Positions 1 to 6,671 of a stretch of 6,688 bases of DNA are shown in pieces. Each line of letters begins with the position of its first letter. The stretch's first letter is position 1. A model generated the notes under the pieces. The model was given only the letters and a program-made list of their open reading frames with translations. It was not told where the DNA came from and made no database searches. The translations under genes and the position numbers were made by a program. Origin of the DNA: Proteobacteria bacterium UBA6522 (lineage in GTDB: Bacteria; Pseudomonadota; Gammaproteobacteria; Steroidobacterales; Rariloculaceae); assembly GCA_002434915.1 (NCBI GenBank), contig DJLG01000128.1, forward strand, positions 1 to 6,688. The letters are read 5' to 3'.

Positions 1-71
1 CAACCGACAAATGCGCATATTAGGGAAAGGGAAAAAGGCTTTCCTAACACTCTAAAAGCGAATTCTTTCAT
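1..71 (-). CDS. cpoB: Partial cpoB-like (ybgF) gene, first 23 codons only
   Basis: An ATG at 71 opens a frame that stays open to the left edge: MKEFAFRVLGKPFSLSLICA, then FVG and an incomplete codon. It has basic residues (K2, R7, K11) followed by a hydrophobic stretch (about residues 13-22), which resembles a Sec signal peptide. It begins 45 bases after the pal stop, on the same strand. In Gammaproteobacteria the gene after pal is usually cpoB (ybgF), a periplasmic coiled-coil and TPR protein that coordinates Tol with peptidoglycan synthesis at division. The identification rests on position and signal-peptide character. No diagnostic domain is inside the window. The ribosome-binding site is weak (AAAGAA about 3 bases upstream), so the exact start is uncertain. 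An unrelated exported protein, or a chance frame, remains possible. Confidence 0.5.
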   Translation of the reverse strand, partial: MKEFAFRVLGKPFSLSLICAFVG

Positions 72-116
72 TATTCTTTAAACCACTATTTATAGGTTAT
101 GACAAAAAGAAATAGA

Positions 117-656
117 TTAACGATAGACAAGTTCAACACGTCTATTCATGCCATAGGCCTCATCATTACTCCCGCTCATTGCAGGACGTTCCTCTCCATA
201 ACTTACCGTACCAACCTGATCACCTGAGGCACCTTGGAGAAGTAGAATACGTCGCACCGCCTGAGCTCGCTGCTCACCAAGTCCAATATTGTACTCACGG
301 GTTCCGCGCTCATCTGCGTGGCCCTCTAACCTAACCTGAGCAGCATTATTGGCAGACAAATACTCTCCATGTGCGGCCAACATACTGTTGAAATCAGAAC
401 GGATTTCACTGCGGTCATAATCAAAATAAATAACCAATCGAGATATTGGTCCACTTCCTTCGCCAGGGGTTTCCCTGAAAACATCAGGACCACCTAGAGC
501 TCCCGTACCTGTGGTTGTCGCACCACCTGCAACACTACTAGCGTTACTTTCCGCTCCCGCTGCCACGGAGCCGGATTCAGAATCAGGAAGAGTGGCATTA
601 TCTCCACCACAGCCGGCTAAGGTTACCAACGCAAGCACTATTAATGATCGGGTCAT
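117..656 (-). CDS. pal: Peptidoglycan-associated lipoprotein Pal
   Basis: Pal is the outer-membrane lipoprotein of the Tol-Pal system. It binds peptidoglycan non-covalently and TolB, tethering the outer membrane to the wall. The 179-residue product has a short lipoprotein signal peptide with lipobox LAGC (lipidated Cys16). Gly at +2 predicts sorting to the outer membrane. A Ser/Gly/Ala/Thr-rich linker (about 17-70) follows, then a complete OmpA-like domain (about 71-179). That domain has the FDYDRSEI motif near 78 and GHADERG at 112-118. D115 and R130 sit at the positions that contact diaminopimelate in the family. Length is typical. The ATG at 656 has a GAGGA ribosome-binding site 7 bases upstream. 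It follows tolB after a 66-base AT-rich gap, the longest complete gap in the window. All features expected of a functional Pal are present. Confidence 0.97.
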   Translation of the reverse strand: MTRSLIVLALVTLAGCGGDNATLPDSESGSVAAGAESNASSVAGGATTTGTGALGGPDVFRETPGEGSGPISRLVIYFDYDRSEIRSDFNSMLAAHGEYLSANNAAQVRLEGHADERGTREYNIGLGEQRAQAVRRILLLQGASGDQVGTVSYGEERPAMSGSNDEAYGMNRRVELVYR

Positions 657-663
657 TACTGGA

Positions 664-668
664 TCCTC
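664..668 (-). promoter_or_regulatory. Ribosome-binding site of pal
   Basis: GAGGA lies 7 bases before the pal ATG at 656. It supports independent, efficient translation of pal, a protein that is highly abundant in the family. Confidence 0.75.
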
Positions 669-722
669 ATGCTAAAAATTAAGTCATAAGATTAATAATA
701 TAAACCTAAAGCTTATAATAAG

Positions 723-2054
723 TTAAATTCTTGGAAATGGAGACCAGGCAGGCTCCCTCACCTGACCAGCTACGGACACTATTTGCTGGTGAATCCGCCC
801 ATCTGTACTAACCGATGCTAATACCCCACGCCCACCTTCCTGTGTAGCATAAATAATAAGTGCTCCATTTGGCGCAAAGCTGGGCGACTCATCCTGCTGC
901 CCAGTACTCAAGATCTGCGTTAACCCGGTATCTGGATCAACCAATGCTATTCTATAATTTCCCCTGTCCTCATGGACAACTGCAAGTCTATCTCCACCCG
1001 GGGAAATTCGGGGACGTGCATTATAGCTACCTTCAAAAGTAACCCTTTGTGCCCTTGCCCCAGCCATCGCTGCTACCTGGTAGATCTGTGGTCCACCTGC
1101 GCGACCGGATGTGAAGTAAATACTCTCACCATCAGGAGCCCAAACCGCCTCCGTATCAATCGCAGAATGCTGAGTCAAACGAGTTAAAACCTGAGTGGCA
1201 AGCTCAAGCATATAGATATCAGAGTTACCCTCGCTCCTGGAAAGAGTCAGCGCAAGACGTGTCCCATCTGGAGAGAAAACCGGTGCGCCATTAATACCAG
1301 CCCTCGCTGATACACGTTCCCTATCCCCCGTGCGTAATGTCTGGATATAGATAGACGACTGGGCCCCCTCAAATGAAACATACGCGATTCGTCTTCCATC
1401 GGGTGACCAAGCTGGTGACATTAAAGGCTCGGGTGAATCTGCAACAACAATGGGGTTTGCACCATCTGCATCAGAAACAATCAAACGAAATCGTGTTTCA
1501 TTGTTTTCCTGCTGCTCACTAACATAAGCAATACTTGTTCCAAAAACCCCAGGAAGCCCTGTTAATTCTTCGTAGATCATATCTGATATACGATGACTAG
1601 CAGTTCGTAACTCTGCTCCAGAAGCTGTTAAACGATAACCAACAATAGGTTCGCCACGCAAAACATCATATAACTGAAAGACTATTGTGTAAGCATCAAA
1701 TGTATCCTCAATCACACGACCGATTACCAAATAATCCACCTCCACAATTTGCCAATCCTGAAAACGTACGTCTTCTGGTAGCGAAGGCAAAGAAACCATA
1801 TCCCGCACATCCATTGGTGCAAAACGACCACTTTGACCAAGGTCTTCAGTAACCAAACCTGAAACATTGAATGGAGACACACTACCAAGTCCTTCCCAAG
1901 AAAAAGGAACTATAGCCATCGGCACTGGCCGCTCTACGCCACGCCTAATCTCTACCCTCAACTGTGCTGTTACCGAAGAAACTAGAGATAGACTCACTAA
2001 ACAGGCAAAAAGTTTTTTGCAATATAGGTTTTGAAAAGTTCTCATGCTCACCAC
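723..2054 (-). CDS. tolB: Tol-Pal system periplasmic beta-propeller TolB
   Basis: TolB is the periplasmic partner that cycles between Pal and TolA. The 443-residue product starts with a Sec signal peptide, with probable cleavage after VTA at residue 30. The mature N-terminus, QLRVEIRRGV, corresponds to the TolA-binding 'TolB box'. The TolB N-terminal alpha/beta domain spans about 31-165. A propeller follows, marked by PD40-type blades around 214-237, 258-283, 303-326, 347-372 and 390-414 (motifs such as PAWSPDG, PVFSPDG, AVWAPDG), and it closes with PAWSP near 435. Length is normal. The start is most likely the GTG at 2054, because AAGGAA lies 8 bases upstream. The ATG at 2045 is a possible alternative and would shorten the signal peptide by three residues. 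It begins 16 bases after the tolA stop. Confidence 0.97.
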   Translation of the reverse strand: MVSMRTFQNLYCKKLFACLVSLSLVSSVTAQLRVEIRRGVERPVPMAIVPFSWEGLGSVSPFNVSGLVTEDLGQSGRFAPMDVRDMVSLPSLPEDVRFQDWQIVEVDYLVIGRVIEDTFDAYTIVFQLYDVLRGEPIVGYRLTASGAELRTASHRISDMIYEELTGLPGVFGTSIAYVSEQQENNETRFRLIVSDADGANPIVVADSPEPLMSPAWSPDGRRIAYVSFEGAQSSIYIQTLRTGDRERVSARAGINGAPVFSPDGTRLALTLSRSEGNSDIYMLELATQVLTRLTQHSAIDTEAVWAPDGESIYFTSGRAGGPQIYQVAAMAGARAQRVTFEGSYNARPRISPGGDRLAVVHEDRGNYRIALVDPDTGLTQILSTGQQDESPSFAPNGALIIYATQEGGRGVLASVSTDGRIHQQIVSVAGQVREPAWSPFPRI

Positions 2055-2062
2055 AATCAGTA

Positions 2063-2068
2063 TTCCTT
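2063..2068 (-). promoter_or_regulatory. Ribosome-binding site favouring the GTG start of tolB
   Basis: AAGGAA is 8 bases from the GTG at 2054, a good spacing, but 17 bases from the ATG at 2045. The purine-rich GGTGAG next to that ATG is too close to serve it. This favours the GTG start. Confidence 0.6.
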
Positions 2069-2070
2069 CA

Positions 2071-2928
2071 CTACATTATTGGATTAAATACTACTTCGAG
2101 ATTTCTTTCGAACAGTGATGGTACTGGCGGTCTTGGTAAAGGGGACGAACGAAGCACCGCGGCTTCGATTGACCTCACCACTGCATCATCACCAGTACAA
2201 CGACCAACCTGCACATCAACAACATCTCCACTTGGAATTTGGGTAACATTCACAATACATTCTAACCCGGAGATTGCGCTAGCTGGAGGAATCCAGTTTT
2301 GCTGGATACGATTCTCAATCAGACGAATATACTCATCTAATAATCCAGCTTCTTGTGCCCGGCGACGGTCATCCTCTGCCGCTAGAGCTCTCTGCAACTC
2401 CGCTTCCATTTCTGCCCGTTGTGCGGCCTCCGCGGCCGCCTGACGCTGTCTTTCTGCCTCTTGTTCACGCTGACGTTCCAATTCCGCAACACGTTCTGCC
2501 TCCCGTCGCTCTGCCTCCGCAGCTTCTTGCCGCAGACGTTCCTGCTCCTCCTCTCGTTGCCTTTGCAAATCAGCTAGGCGAAGCTCTTCTTGTCTTTCTG
2601 CTTCTGCGGCTTCCAAACGGGCAACTTCCAAACGGCGTTCTTCATCCTCACGCTCGAGGCGAGCCGCCTCTGCTCGATCCCGGGCTTGTTGTTCTTGCTC
2701 CAGCTGACGACGCACCTCTGCCTGCTCTATCTGCTCTAAACGTTCTAGTTCTTGCTGGAGCTGAGACTCATCTACCACCATCGCCTCAATAGCTATCTGT
2801 TCTACTGGAAGTCGTGCACGAGAACGGCTGGATGGATTAAACCCTATAGTCAGGCTAGCTGCTAGTACCACATGACATACGATGGATATCAGTACTGATA
2901 ATCGGTGCTGTTGGAAAAAAGAGCCCAT
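2071..2928 (-). CDS. tolA: Tol-Pal system envelope-spanning protein TolA
   Basis: TolA is anchored in the inner membrane by TolQR and reaches across the periplasm to TolB and Pal. The 285-residue product has one N-terminal membrane segment (about 10-30) with the Ser-x3-His motif (S15, H19), equivalent to E. coli S18/H22 needed for contact with TolQR. A long charged coiled coil (about 54-192), rich in Glu, Arg, Gln and Ala, forms domain II. A TonB-like domain III (about 196-285) contains LIENRIQQNW, a likely disulfide pair C224/C244, and SPLPRPP. It is much shorter than E. coli TolA (421 residues), mostly because of the stalk. Reading extends upstream to a TTG at 2943, but the ATG at 2928 is chosen because AGGAG lies 5 bases before it and the longer version would put that site inside the gene. 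It follows tolR after 21 bases. Confidence 0.95.
   Translation of the reverse strand: MGSFFQQHRLSVLISIVCHVVLAASLTIGFNPSSRSRARLPVEQIAIEAMVVDESQLQQELERLEQIEQAEVRRQLEQEQQARDRAEAARLEREDEERRLEVARLEAAEAERQEELRLADLQRQREEEQERLRQEAAEAERREAERVAELERQREQEAERQRQAAAEAAQRAEMEAELQRALAAEDDRRRAQEAGLLDEYIRLIENRIQQNWIPPASAISGLECIVNVTQIPSGDVVDVQVGRCTGDDAVVRSIEAAVLRSSPLPRPPVPSLFERNLEVVFNPIM
2353..2613 (-). repeat. Three imperfect 29-residue (87-base) repeats in the TolA stalk
   Basis: Within the TolA coiled coil, three consecutive 29-residue units can be aligned without gaps: bases 2613-2527, 2526-2440 and 2439-2353 (residues 106-134, 135-163 and 164-192). Units 1 and 2 both start EAAEAER and match at 20 of 29 positions. 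Unit 3 is more diverged (it starts AAAEAAQR). Codons differ at many synonymous positions, so any duplication is old. Low-complexity composition of a coiled coil could also produce part of the similarity. Confidence 0.55.
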
Positions 2929-2933
2929 CGGTT

Positions 2934-2938
2934 CTCCT
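2934..2938 (-). promoter_or_regulatory. Ribosome-binding site that fixes the tolA start
   Basis: AGGAG within the run AGAGGAGAA sits 5 bases before the ATG at 2928. It is one of the strongest Shine-Dalgarno matches in the window and argues against the upstream in-frame TTG at 2943. Confidence 0.8.
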
Positions 2939-2949
2939 CTCAAAATACC

Positions 2950-3396
2950 TCAGAGCGATTCTGGTGAAAATTCCAAAGGATCGGTGATGAAACCAATGGT
3001 TTCAGCGCCTGCCTGTTGGAGAAGCACCATACCGGTAACAACTCGCCCATATGGAACAGACTCATCGGCCTTAACAAGTACCGGAGTCTCTGAATTCCTT
3101 CGTAATACCGCAGCGGTTCTATTCAAGACAGTCTGCTCATCGATAGGTGTCTCCTCATCACCACCTATATTGAGAAATAACTCACCACTCTCGTTAATGC
3201 TTAAAACTAAAGGTTCGTTACCCTCCATAAGCTCTGGTGGAAGCGGCTCAGATGAAGCTTGTGGTAAATCCACCTTAATACCCTGGGTCAGCAGAGGAGC
3301 CGTAATCATAAAAATAATGAGCAGCACCAGCATCACATCAATGTAGGGAACAACATTAATTTCACCCATAAGCCGGCGATTCTTTATACGGCTCAT
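2950..3396 (-). CDS. tolR: Tol-Pal system inner-membrane motor protein TolR
   Basis: TolR works with TolQ as a proton-driven motor in the inner membrane (ExbD/TolR family, homologous to the ExbBD and MotAB systems). The 148-residue product has a short cytoplasmic N-terminus and one membrane helix (about 16-36) in the motif INVVPYIDVMLVLLIIFM. D20 is the conserved proton-carrying Asp, equivalent to E. coli D23. TAPLLTQGIKVDLPQA follows, then a periplasmic domain to residue 148. Length is usual for the family. The ATG at 3396 lies 2 bases after the tolQ stop, so translation is probably coupled. The ribosome-binding site is weak. Confidence 0.97.
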   Translation of the reverse strand: MSRIKNRRLMGEINVVPYIDVMLVLLIIFMITAPLLTQGIKVDLPQASSEPLPPELMEGNEPLVLSINESGELFLNIGGDEETPIDEQTVLNRTAAVLRRNSETPVLVKADESVPYGRVVTGMVLLQQAGAETIGFITDPLEFSPESL

Positions 3397-3398
3397 TA

Positions 3399-4091
3399 CT
3401 AAGGCCCAGTTGCACTACTTGCTGATGCCTGACGCTGCAATATCGCAGAAAACTCTTCCATGAAGGTGTCATAACGCACCTCCAGTCGCCCAACCTTATC
3501 CGCGTATCGGTTAAAAGCAATAACTGCAGGAATGGCTGCAAATAAACCCATTGCTGTCGCAACTAAAGCTTCGGCTATACCAGGAGCCACAAGTGCCAAT
3601 GTAGCGCTCTGTACATTAGCCAAAGACTGAAAGGAGTTCATAATTCCCCAAACCGTACCAAATAACCCAATGTAAGGACTTGTCGAACCAACCGTTGCTA
3701 AGAATGCAAGATGGTTCTCTAATCTATCCACCTCTCGAAGTTGAGCAACCCGCATGGAGCGCCTCGAACCTTCAACGATTTGTTCTGCGCTTATAATGCT
3801 TTGATCCTTGAGTCGCCCAAACTCTCTAAAACCATGTTCAAAGATTCCCGCCATACCTAACTGATCATCATCAGAATCCGATATGTTCTTGTACATAGTG
3901 TAAAGATCACCGCCGGACCAAAACTCCGCCTCAAAAGCATCGGCGGCATCAATAGATTGCTTTAAAAGTTTACTCTTCTCGATAATGACTGCCCATGAGG
4001 AAATTGATGCACCCAATAATAAAAGCATCACTGCCTTAACTATGATGCTTGCATCCATTATCAAGGTCAGCAAAGATAAATCTGTATTCAT
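3399..4091 (-). CDS. tolQ: Tol-Pal system inner-membrane motor protein TolQ
   Basis: TolQ (MotA/TolQ/ExbB family) forms the inner-membrane ring that, with TolR, converts proton flow into force on TolA. The 230-residue product equals E. coli TolQ in length. Three hydrophobic segments are visible at about 16-37, 128-154 and 164-193, with a large cytoplasmic loop between the first two. The family signatures are TVGSTSPYIGLFGTVWGIM (133-151) and VAPGIAEALVATAMGLFAAIPA (168-189), which line the channel. Its ATG overlaps the ybgC stop in the four-base ATGA at 4088-4091, so translation is likely coupled. Confidence 0.97.
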   Translation of the reverse strand: MNTDLSLLTLIMDASIIVKAVMLLLLGASISSWAVIIEKSKLLKQSIDAADAFEAEFWSGGDLYTMYKNISDSDDDQLGMAGIFEHGFREFGRLKDQSIISAEQIVEGSRRSMRVAQLREVDRLENHLAFLATVGSTSPYIGLFGTVWGIMNSFQSLANVQSATLALVAPGIAEALVATAMGLFAAIPAVIAFNRYADKVGRLEVRYDTFMEEFSAILQRQASASSATGP

Positions 4092-4510
4092 ACTTTTGGC
4101 TCATTTATTCTTAAATCGGCGACAAGCCCTGAGGGCATTCGCTTAGGTCTTCCAGTGAGAGCATCCACGCATGCCACTTCAGCAACAGCCTGACATAAAA
4201 TCTCTCCGTCTGGGGATTCTCGCCGGGCACTCTGATTAAAAACAAATCGTACACTACTTACTTTCATTAACTCTGCACTCACATGTAACACATTATCTAA
4301 CTGGGCGGGCATACGAAAGCTTACTTTAATCTCAGAAAGAACAAGTGATACACCAGCTGATTCCCGTAATTTTGGGTGATCTATTCCATGCTCCCTAAGC
4401 CACTCAGTTCTAGCCCTTTCAAAAAACCTTAAATAGCTAGCGTTGTATACAAGTCCTTGAGCATCTGTATCCTCCAGATAAACTCTCACAGGTAAAACAT
4501 AGTTCATCAT
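4088..4510 (-). CDS. ybgC: YbgC family acyl-CoA thioesterase of the Tol-Pal cluster
   Basis: YbgC is a cytoplasmic hotdog-fold (4HBT family) thioesterase encoded at the head of many tol-pal operons. Studied members hydrolyse acyl-CoA, and its exact role for the envelope is not settled. From the ATG at 4510 the product is 140 residues, the usual size. The family signature spans about 9-37: RVYLEDTDAQGLVYNASYLRFFERARTEWL, read here as two joined pieces (RVYLEDTDAQGLVYN, then ASYLRFFERARTEWL). D16 is the expected catalytic Asp. E. coli has DTDAGG and VYHASY, so Q18 and N23 are substitutions within the motif. An in-frame extension to 4678 runs inside ruvB and is unlike the family, so it is rejected. 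ATG at 4507 is an equally possible start. It begins 16 bases after ruvB and overlaps tolQ by 4. Confidence 0.93.
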   Translation of the reverse strand: MMNYVLPVRVYLEDTDAQGLVYNASYLRFFERARTEWLREHGIDHPKLRESAGVSLVLSEIKVSFRMPAQLDNVLHVSAELMKVSSVRFVFNQSARRESPDGEILCQAVAEVACVDALTGRPKRMPSGLVADLRINEPKV

Positions 4511-4526
4511 GCTTAACAATTTATTC

Positions 4527-5567
4527 TTAATCAAAAAGTCCAGGCGAATCAGGTGTTTTTGATTCACTGGGAACCGAAAACCCAAAGTGTTTATAAGCAT
4601 TACGTGTTGCAATACGCCCACGTGATGTTCTCTGAAGAAACCCTTCCTGAATAAGGTATGGCTCAACCACATCTTCAAGCGTACCCCTTTCCTCGCCTAT
4701 TGCAGCTGCCAAGCTTTCAATACCAACAGGTCCACCCTCAAACTTCTCAATCACAGTCGTAATAAACTTACGATCCATCATATCGAAACCATTTGGGTCA
4801 ACTTCCAGCAGATCCATTGCGGCGTGCGCCACCTCCTCATTAACCACCCCATCTGCCTCAACCTCTGCGTAATCTCTTACCCGCCGCAGCAGTCTGTTTG
4901 CTACCCGAGCAGTACCTCGAGATCGTCGTGCAATTTCGTTAGCCCCTTCTATATTAATAGATAGTTTTAGTATCGAGGCAGTGCGCACCACTATTCGAGC
5001 AAGCTCATCACTGCCATAAAACTCCAATCGCTGAACAATTCCAAACCTGTCCCTCAAAGGAGAGGTAAGCAAACCTGCGCGGGTAGTAGCACCCACTAAT
5101 GTAAATGGCGGCAAATCCAATTTTATCGAACGGGCGCCAGGACCTTCTCCTATCATGATGTCTAGTTGAAAGTCTTCCATCGCCGGATAGAGCACCTCTT
5201 CTACAACCGGACTTAGTCGATGAATTTCATCCACAAACAATACGTCTCTCGGTTCTAAATTTGTCAAAAGCGCTGCTAAGTCACCAGGTCTCTCAAGAAC
5301 AGGACCTGATGTTTGTCTTAAGTTAACCCCAATTTCATTGGCAATAATATTTGCCAAGGTTGTCTTTCCGAGACCGGGAGGTCCAAAAATCAATGTATGA
5401 TCAAGAGCTTCAGATCTATTACGAGCAGCAGTAATAAAAATTCGCATTTGCCGCTTTACACTCTCCTGCCCAATGTACTCATCATCATCTAGCGTTTGCG
5501 GTCTGACCTTTCGATCAAAAACCTCATCTTCATTACTGCTGGTTCCTTCTAAAATTGGATCAGACAT
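4527..5567 (-). CDS. ruvB: Holliday junction branch migration ATPase RuvB
   Basis: RuvB is the hexameric AAA+ motor that drives branch migration of Holliday junctions held by RuvA. From the ATG at 5567 the product is 346 residues (E. coli 336). Visible elements in order: Walker A GPPGLGKT (62-69), Walker B VDEIH (112-116), sensor 1 ATTR (160-163), arginine finger R174 in LRDRFG, sensor 2 region GTARVANRLLRR (218-229), and a C-terminal winged helix with FEGGPVGIESLAAAIGEE. The family usually has GTPR at sensor 2, and here Pro is replaced by Ala220. The tail SVPSESKTPDSPGLFD is a little longer than in E. coli. An in-frame TTG at 5639 lies within ruvA and would add 24 atypical residues, so MSDPILEG is preferred. 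It starts 4 bases after the ruvA stop, which suggests coupled translation. Confidence 0.97.
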   Translation of the reverse strand: MSDPILEGTSSNEDEVFDRKVRPQTLDDDEYIGQESVKRQMRIFITAARNRSEALDHTLIFGPPGLGKTTLANIIANEIGVNLRQTSGPVLERPGDLAALLTNLEPRDVLFVDEIHRLSPVVEEVLYPAMEDFQLDIMIGEGPGARSIKLDLPPFTLVGATTRAGLLTSPLRDRFGIVQRLEFYGSDELARIVVRTASILKLSINIEGANEIARRSRGTARVANRLLRRVRDYAEVEADGVVNEEVAHAAMDLLEVDPNGFDMMDRKFITTVIEKFEGGPVGIESLAAAIGEERGTLEDVVEPYLIQEGFLQRTSRGRIATRNAYKHFGFSVPSESKTPDSPGLFD

Positions 5568-5571
5568 ATAT

Positions 5572-6159
5572 TTAGCCTGCGTGGACGCGTTTAAGCGCCT
5601 CTCTAATGAGTTCTTCAGGTCCCATTTGAGTTTTATCAATCTCGGATAACATTCTGCTAACTTCCGATGCCTTATATCCTAAAGCTAGAAGAGCGCCGTG
5701 AGCTTGACCCTCTGCTCCATCTTTTAACACTGATGATTTCACCCCATCAGCATCAGTAATATTTAATCGATCTTTCATCTCTACCATTAAGCGCTCAGCA
5801 GTTTTACGTCCAATACCTGGAATTCGAGTGAGGGTGACCAGGTCACGATCTAATACACAACGACGAAAACCTTCCACGCTAATACCAGAAAGTATGCCGA
5901 GAGCTACTCGGCCACCCACACCTGAAACTTTCAATAAATTTCGAAATAGCGCTCTCTCTGATTCAGTTGAGAAACCATACAATAATTGAGCATCATCCCT
6001 GACTAAAAAATGAGTAAGTATAGTGATTGGCTCTCCTATATCCGGCAGCTGATAAAAAGTAGACATTGGCGCCTCTAACTCATACCCAACGCCACCAACA
6101 TCCAATGTAAGTTCTGGGGGATTTTTTGACGCGAGCGTCCCTCTCAAAAAACCAATCAT
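5572..6159 (-). CDS. ruvA: Holliday junction DNA-binding protein RuvA
   Basis: RuvA binds four-way junctions as a tetramer and loads RuvB. The 195-residue product (E. coli 203) has an N-terminal OB-fold domain starting MIGFLRGTL. The acidic pin is D55-D56 in VRDDAQLLYGF, where E. coli has E55/D56. Two helix-hairpin-helix motifs follow, LLKVSGVGGRVALGIL (75-90) and LTRIPGIGRKTAERLMVEMKDRL, which starts at 110. After a variable linker comes the C-terminal RuvB-binding domain (about 150-195), containing ALLALGYKASEV. The ATG at 6159 overlaps the ruvC stop as ATGA, so the two are probably translationally coupled. Confidence 0.97.
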   Translation of the reverse strand: MIGFLRGTLASKNPPELTLDVGGVGYELEAPMSTFYQLPDIGEPITILTHFLVRDDAQLLYGFSTESERALFRNLLKVSGVGGRVALGILSGISVEGFRRCVLDRDLVTLTRIPGIGRKTAERLMVEMKDRLNITDADGVKSSVLKDGAEGQAHGALLALGYKASEVSRMLSEIDKTQMGPEELIREALKRVHAG

Positions 6160-6671
6160 AAGTTAACCGCCGCTTGATCAAGCAATGACCGCGTGCTCCG
6201 CGCATGTGCATGGCATAGTGCAGCTGCTAGCGCATCAGCCTCATCAGATTTTGGTTTGTCCCGCATGCTTAACACCAACTTAACCATATGCTGAACTTGG
6301 GTTTTATCAGCTCCACCGCGCCCAACTACCGCTTTCTTTATCTGACGTGCCGCATATTCAAAAATCGGCAAGTCTGACTCAAAAGTAGAACACAATGCTG
6401 CTGCACGAGCTTGTCCAAGTTTCAATGCACTGTCAGCATTTCGGTGAACAAACACACGTTCCACAGATACTTCATCCGGGCTGTACTCTTTAACAACCTG
6501 AAATATTTGATCAAAGATTTGTCGTAAACGATCCGTATGCTCCCCACTCGTCTTAACCTCACCAGAATGCACTAACTTAACAGTGTTTCCTTTCTTCCCT
6601 ACATCAATCAATCCATAACCTGTGACTTGTGAGCCTGGGTCAATGCCGAGGATACGTGTTGACGCGCTCAC
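6156..6671 (-). CDS. ruvC: Crossover junction endodeoxyribonuclease RuvC
   Basis: RuvC is the metal-dependent nuclease that resolves Holliday junctions by paired symmetric cuts. The 171-residue product (E. coli 173) has an RNase H-like fold. The four catalytic acids are in place: D11 (ILGIDPGS), E71 (VSVERVF), D143 and D146 (KSDEADALAAALCHAH). The NADSALKLGQARAAAL helix is also conserved. The start is a GTG at 6671 with GAGGA 6 bases upstream. An ATG at 6678 is in another frame. It is the first complete gene of the block and overlaps ruvA by four bases. No promoter is visible in the 17 bases upstream. Confidence 0.97.
   Translation of the reverse strand: MSASTRILGIDPGSQVTGYGLIDVGKKGNTVKLVHSGEVKTSGEHTDRLRQIFDQIFQVVKEYSPDEVSVERVFVHRNADSALKLGQARAAALCSTFESDLPIFEYAARQIKKAVVGRGGADKTQVQHMVKLVLSMRDKPKSDEADALAAALCHAHARSTRSLLDQAAVNL

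Noticed and set aside
20..47. Inverted repeat (TTAGGGAAAG and CTTTCCTAA, one-base bulge) that could be a terminator after pal
   Set aside because: It lies inside the open frame of the partial cpoB-like gene and no T-run follows it in the direction of transcription.
81..98. Small inverted repeat (AACC..TAT / ATA..GGTT) just downstream of pal
   Set aside because: The stem is short, AT-rich and bulged, the loop is only two bases, and there is no T-tract, so it is not a credible terminator or operator.
1964..2443. Plus-strand open frame of 159 codons across the tolB-tolA junction
   Set aside because: It is antisense to two confident genes, is Ser-rich with no recognisable motif, and has no family match I can recognise.
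2355..2792. Plus-strand open frame of 145 codons opposite tolA
   Set aside because: It is the antisense shadow of the biased Glu/Arg/Gln codons of the TolA coil, giving a Pro/Leu-rich product with no recognisable domain.
2882..3346. Plus-strand open frame of 154 codons opposite tolR
   Set aside because: It is antisense to tolR, low in complexity (Ser/Thr-rich), with no domain. It is a shadow frame.
3362..3562. Minus-strand open frame of 66 codons at the tolQ-tolR junction
   Set aside because: It overlaps the end of tolQ and the start of tolR in another frame, and both of those are clear family members.
4511..4678. Longer YbgC beginning near 4678
   Set aside because: The 56 additional residues are the out-of-frame reading of the ruvB 3' end. 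The hotdog domain begins right after the ATG at 4510.
5568..5639. Longer RuvB beginning at the TTG at 5639
   Set aside because: The extra 24 residues lie within ruvA in another frame and are not part of the RuvB family. The ATG at 5567 gives a normal N-terminus.
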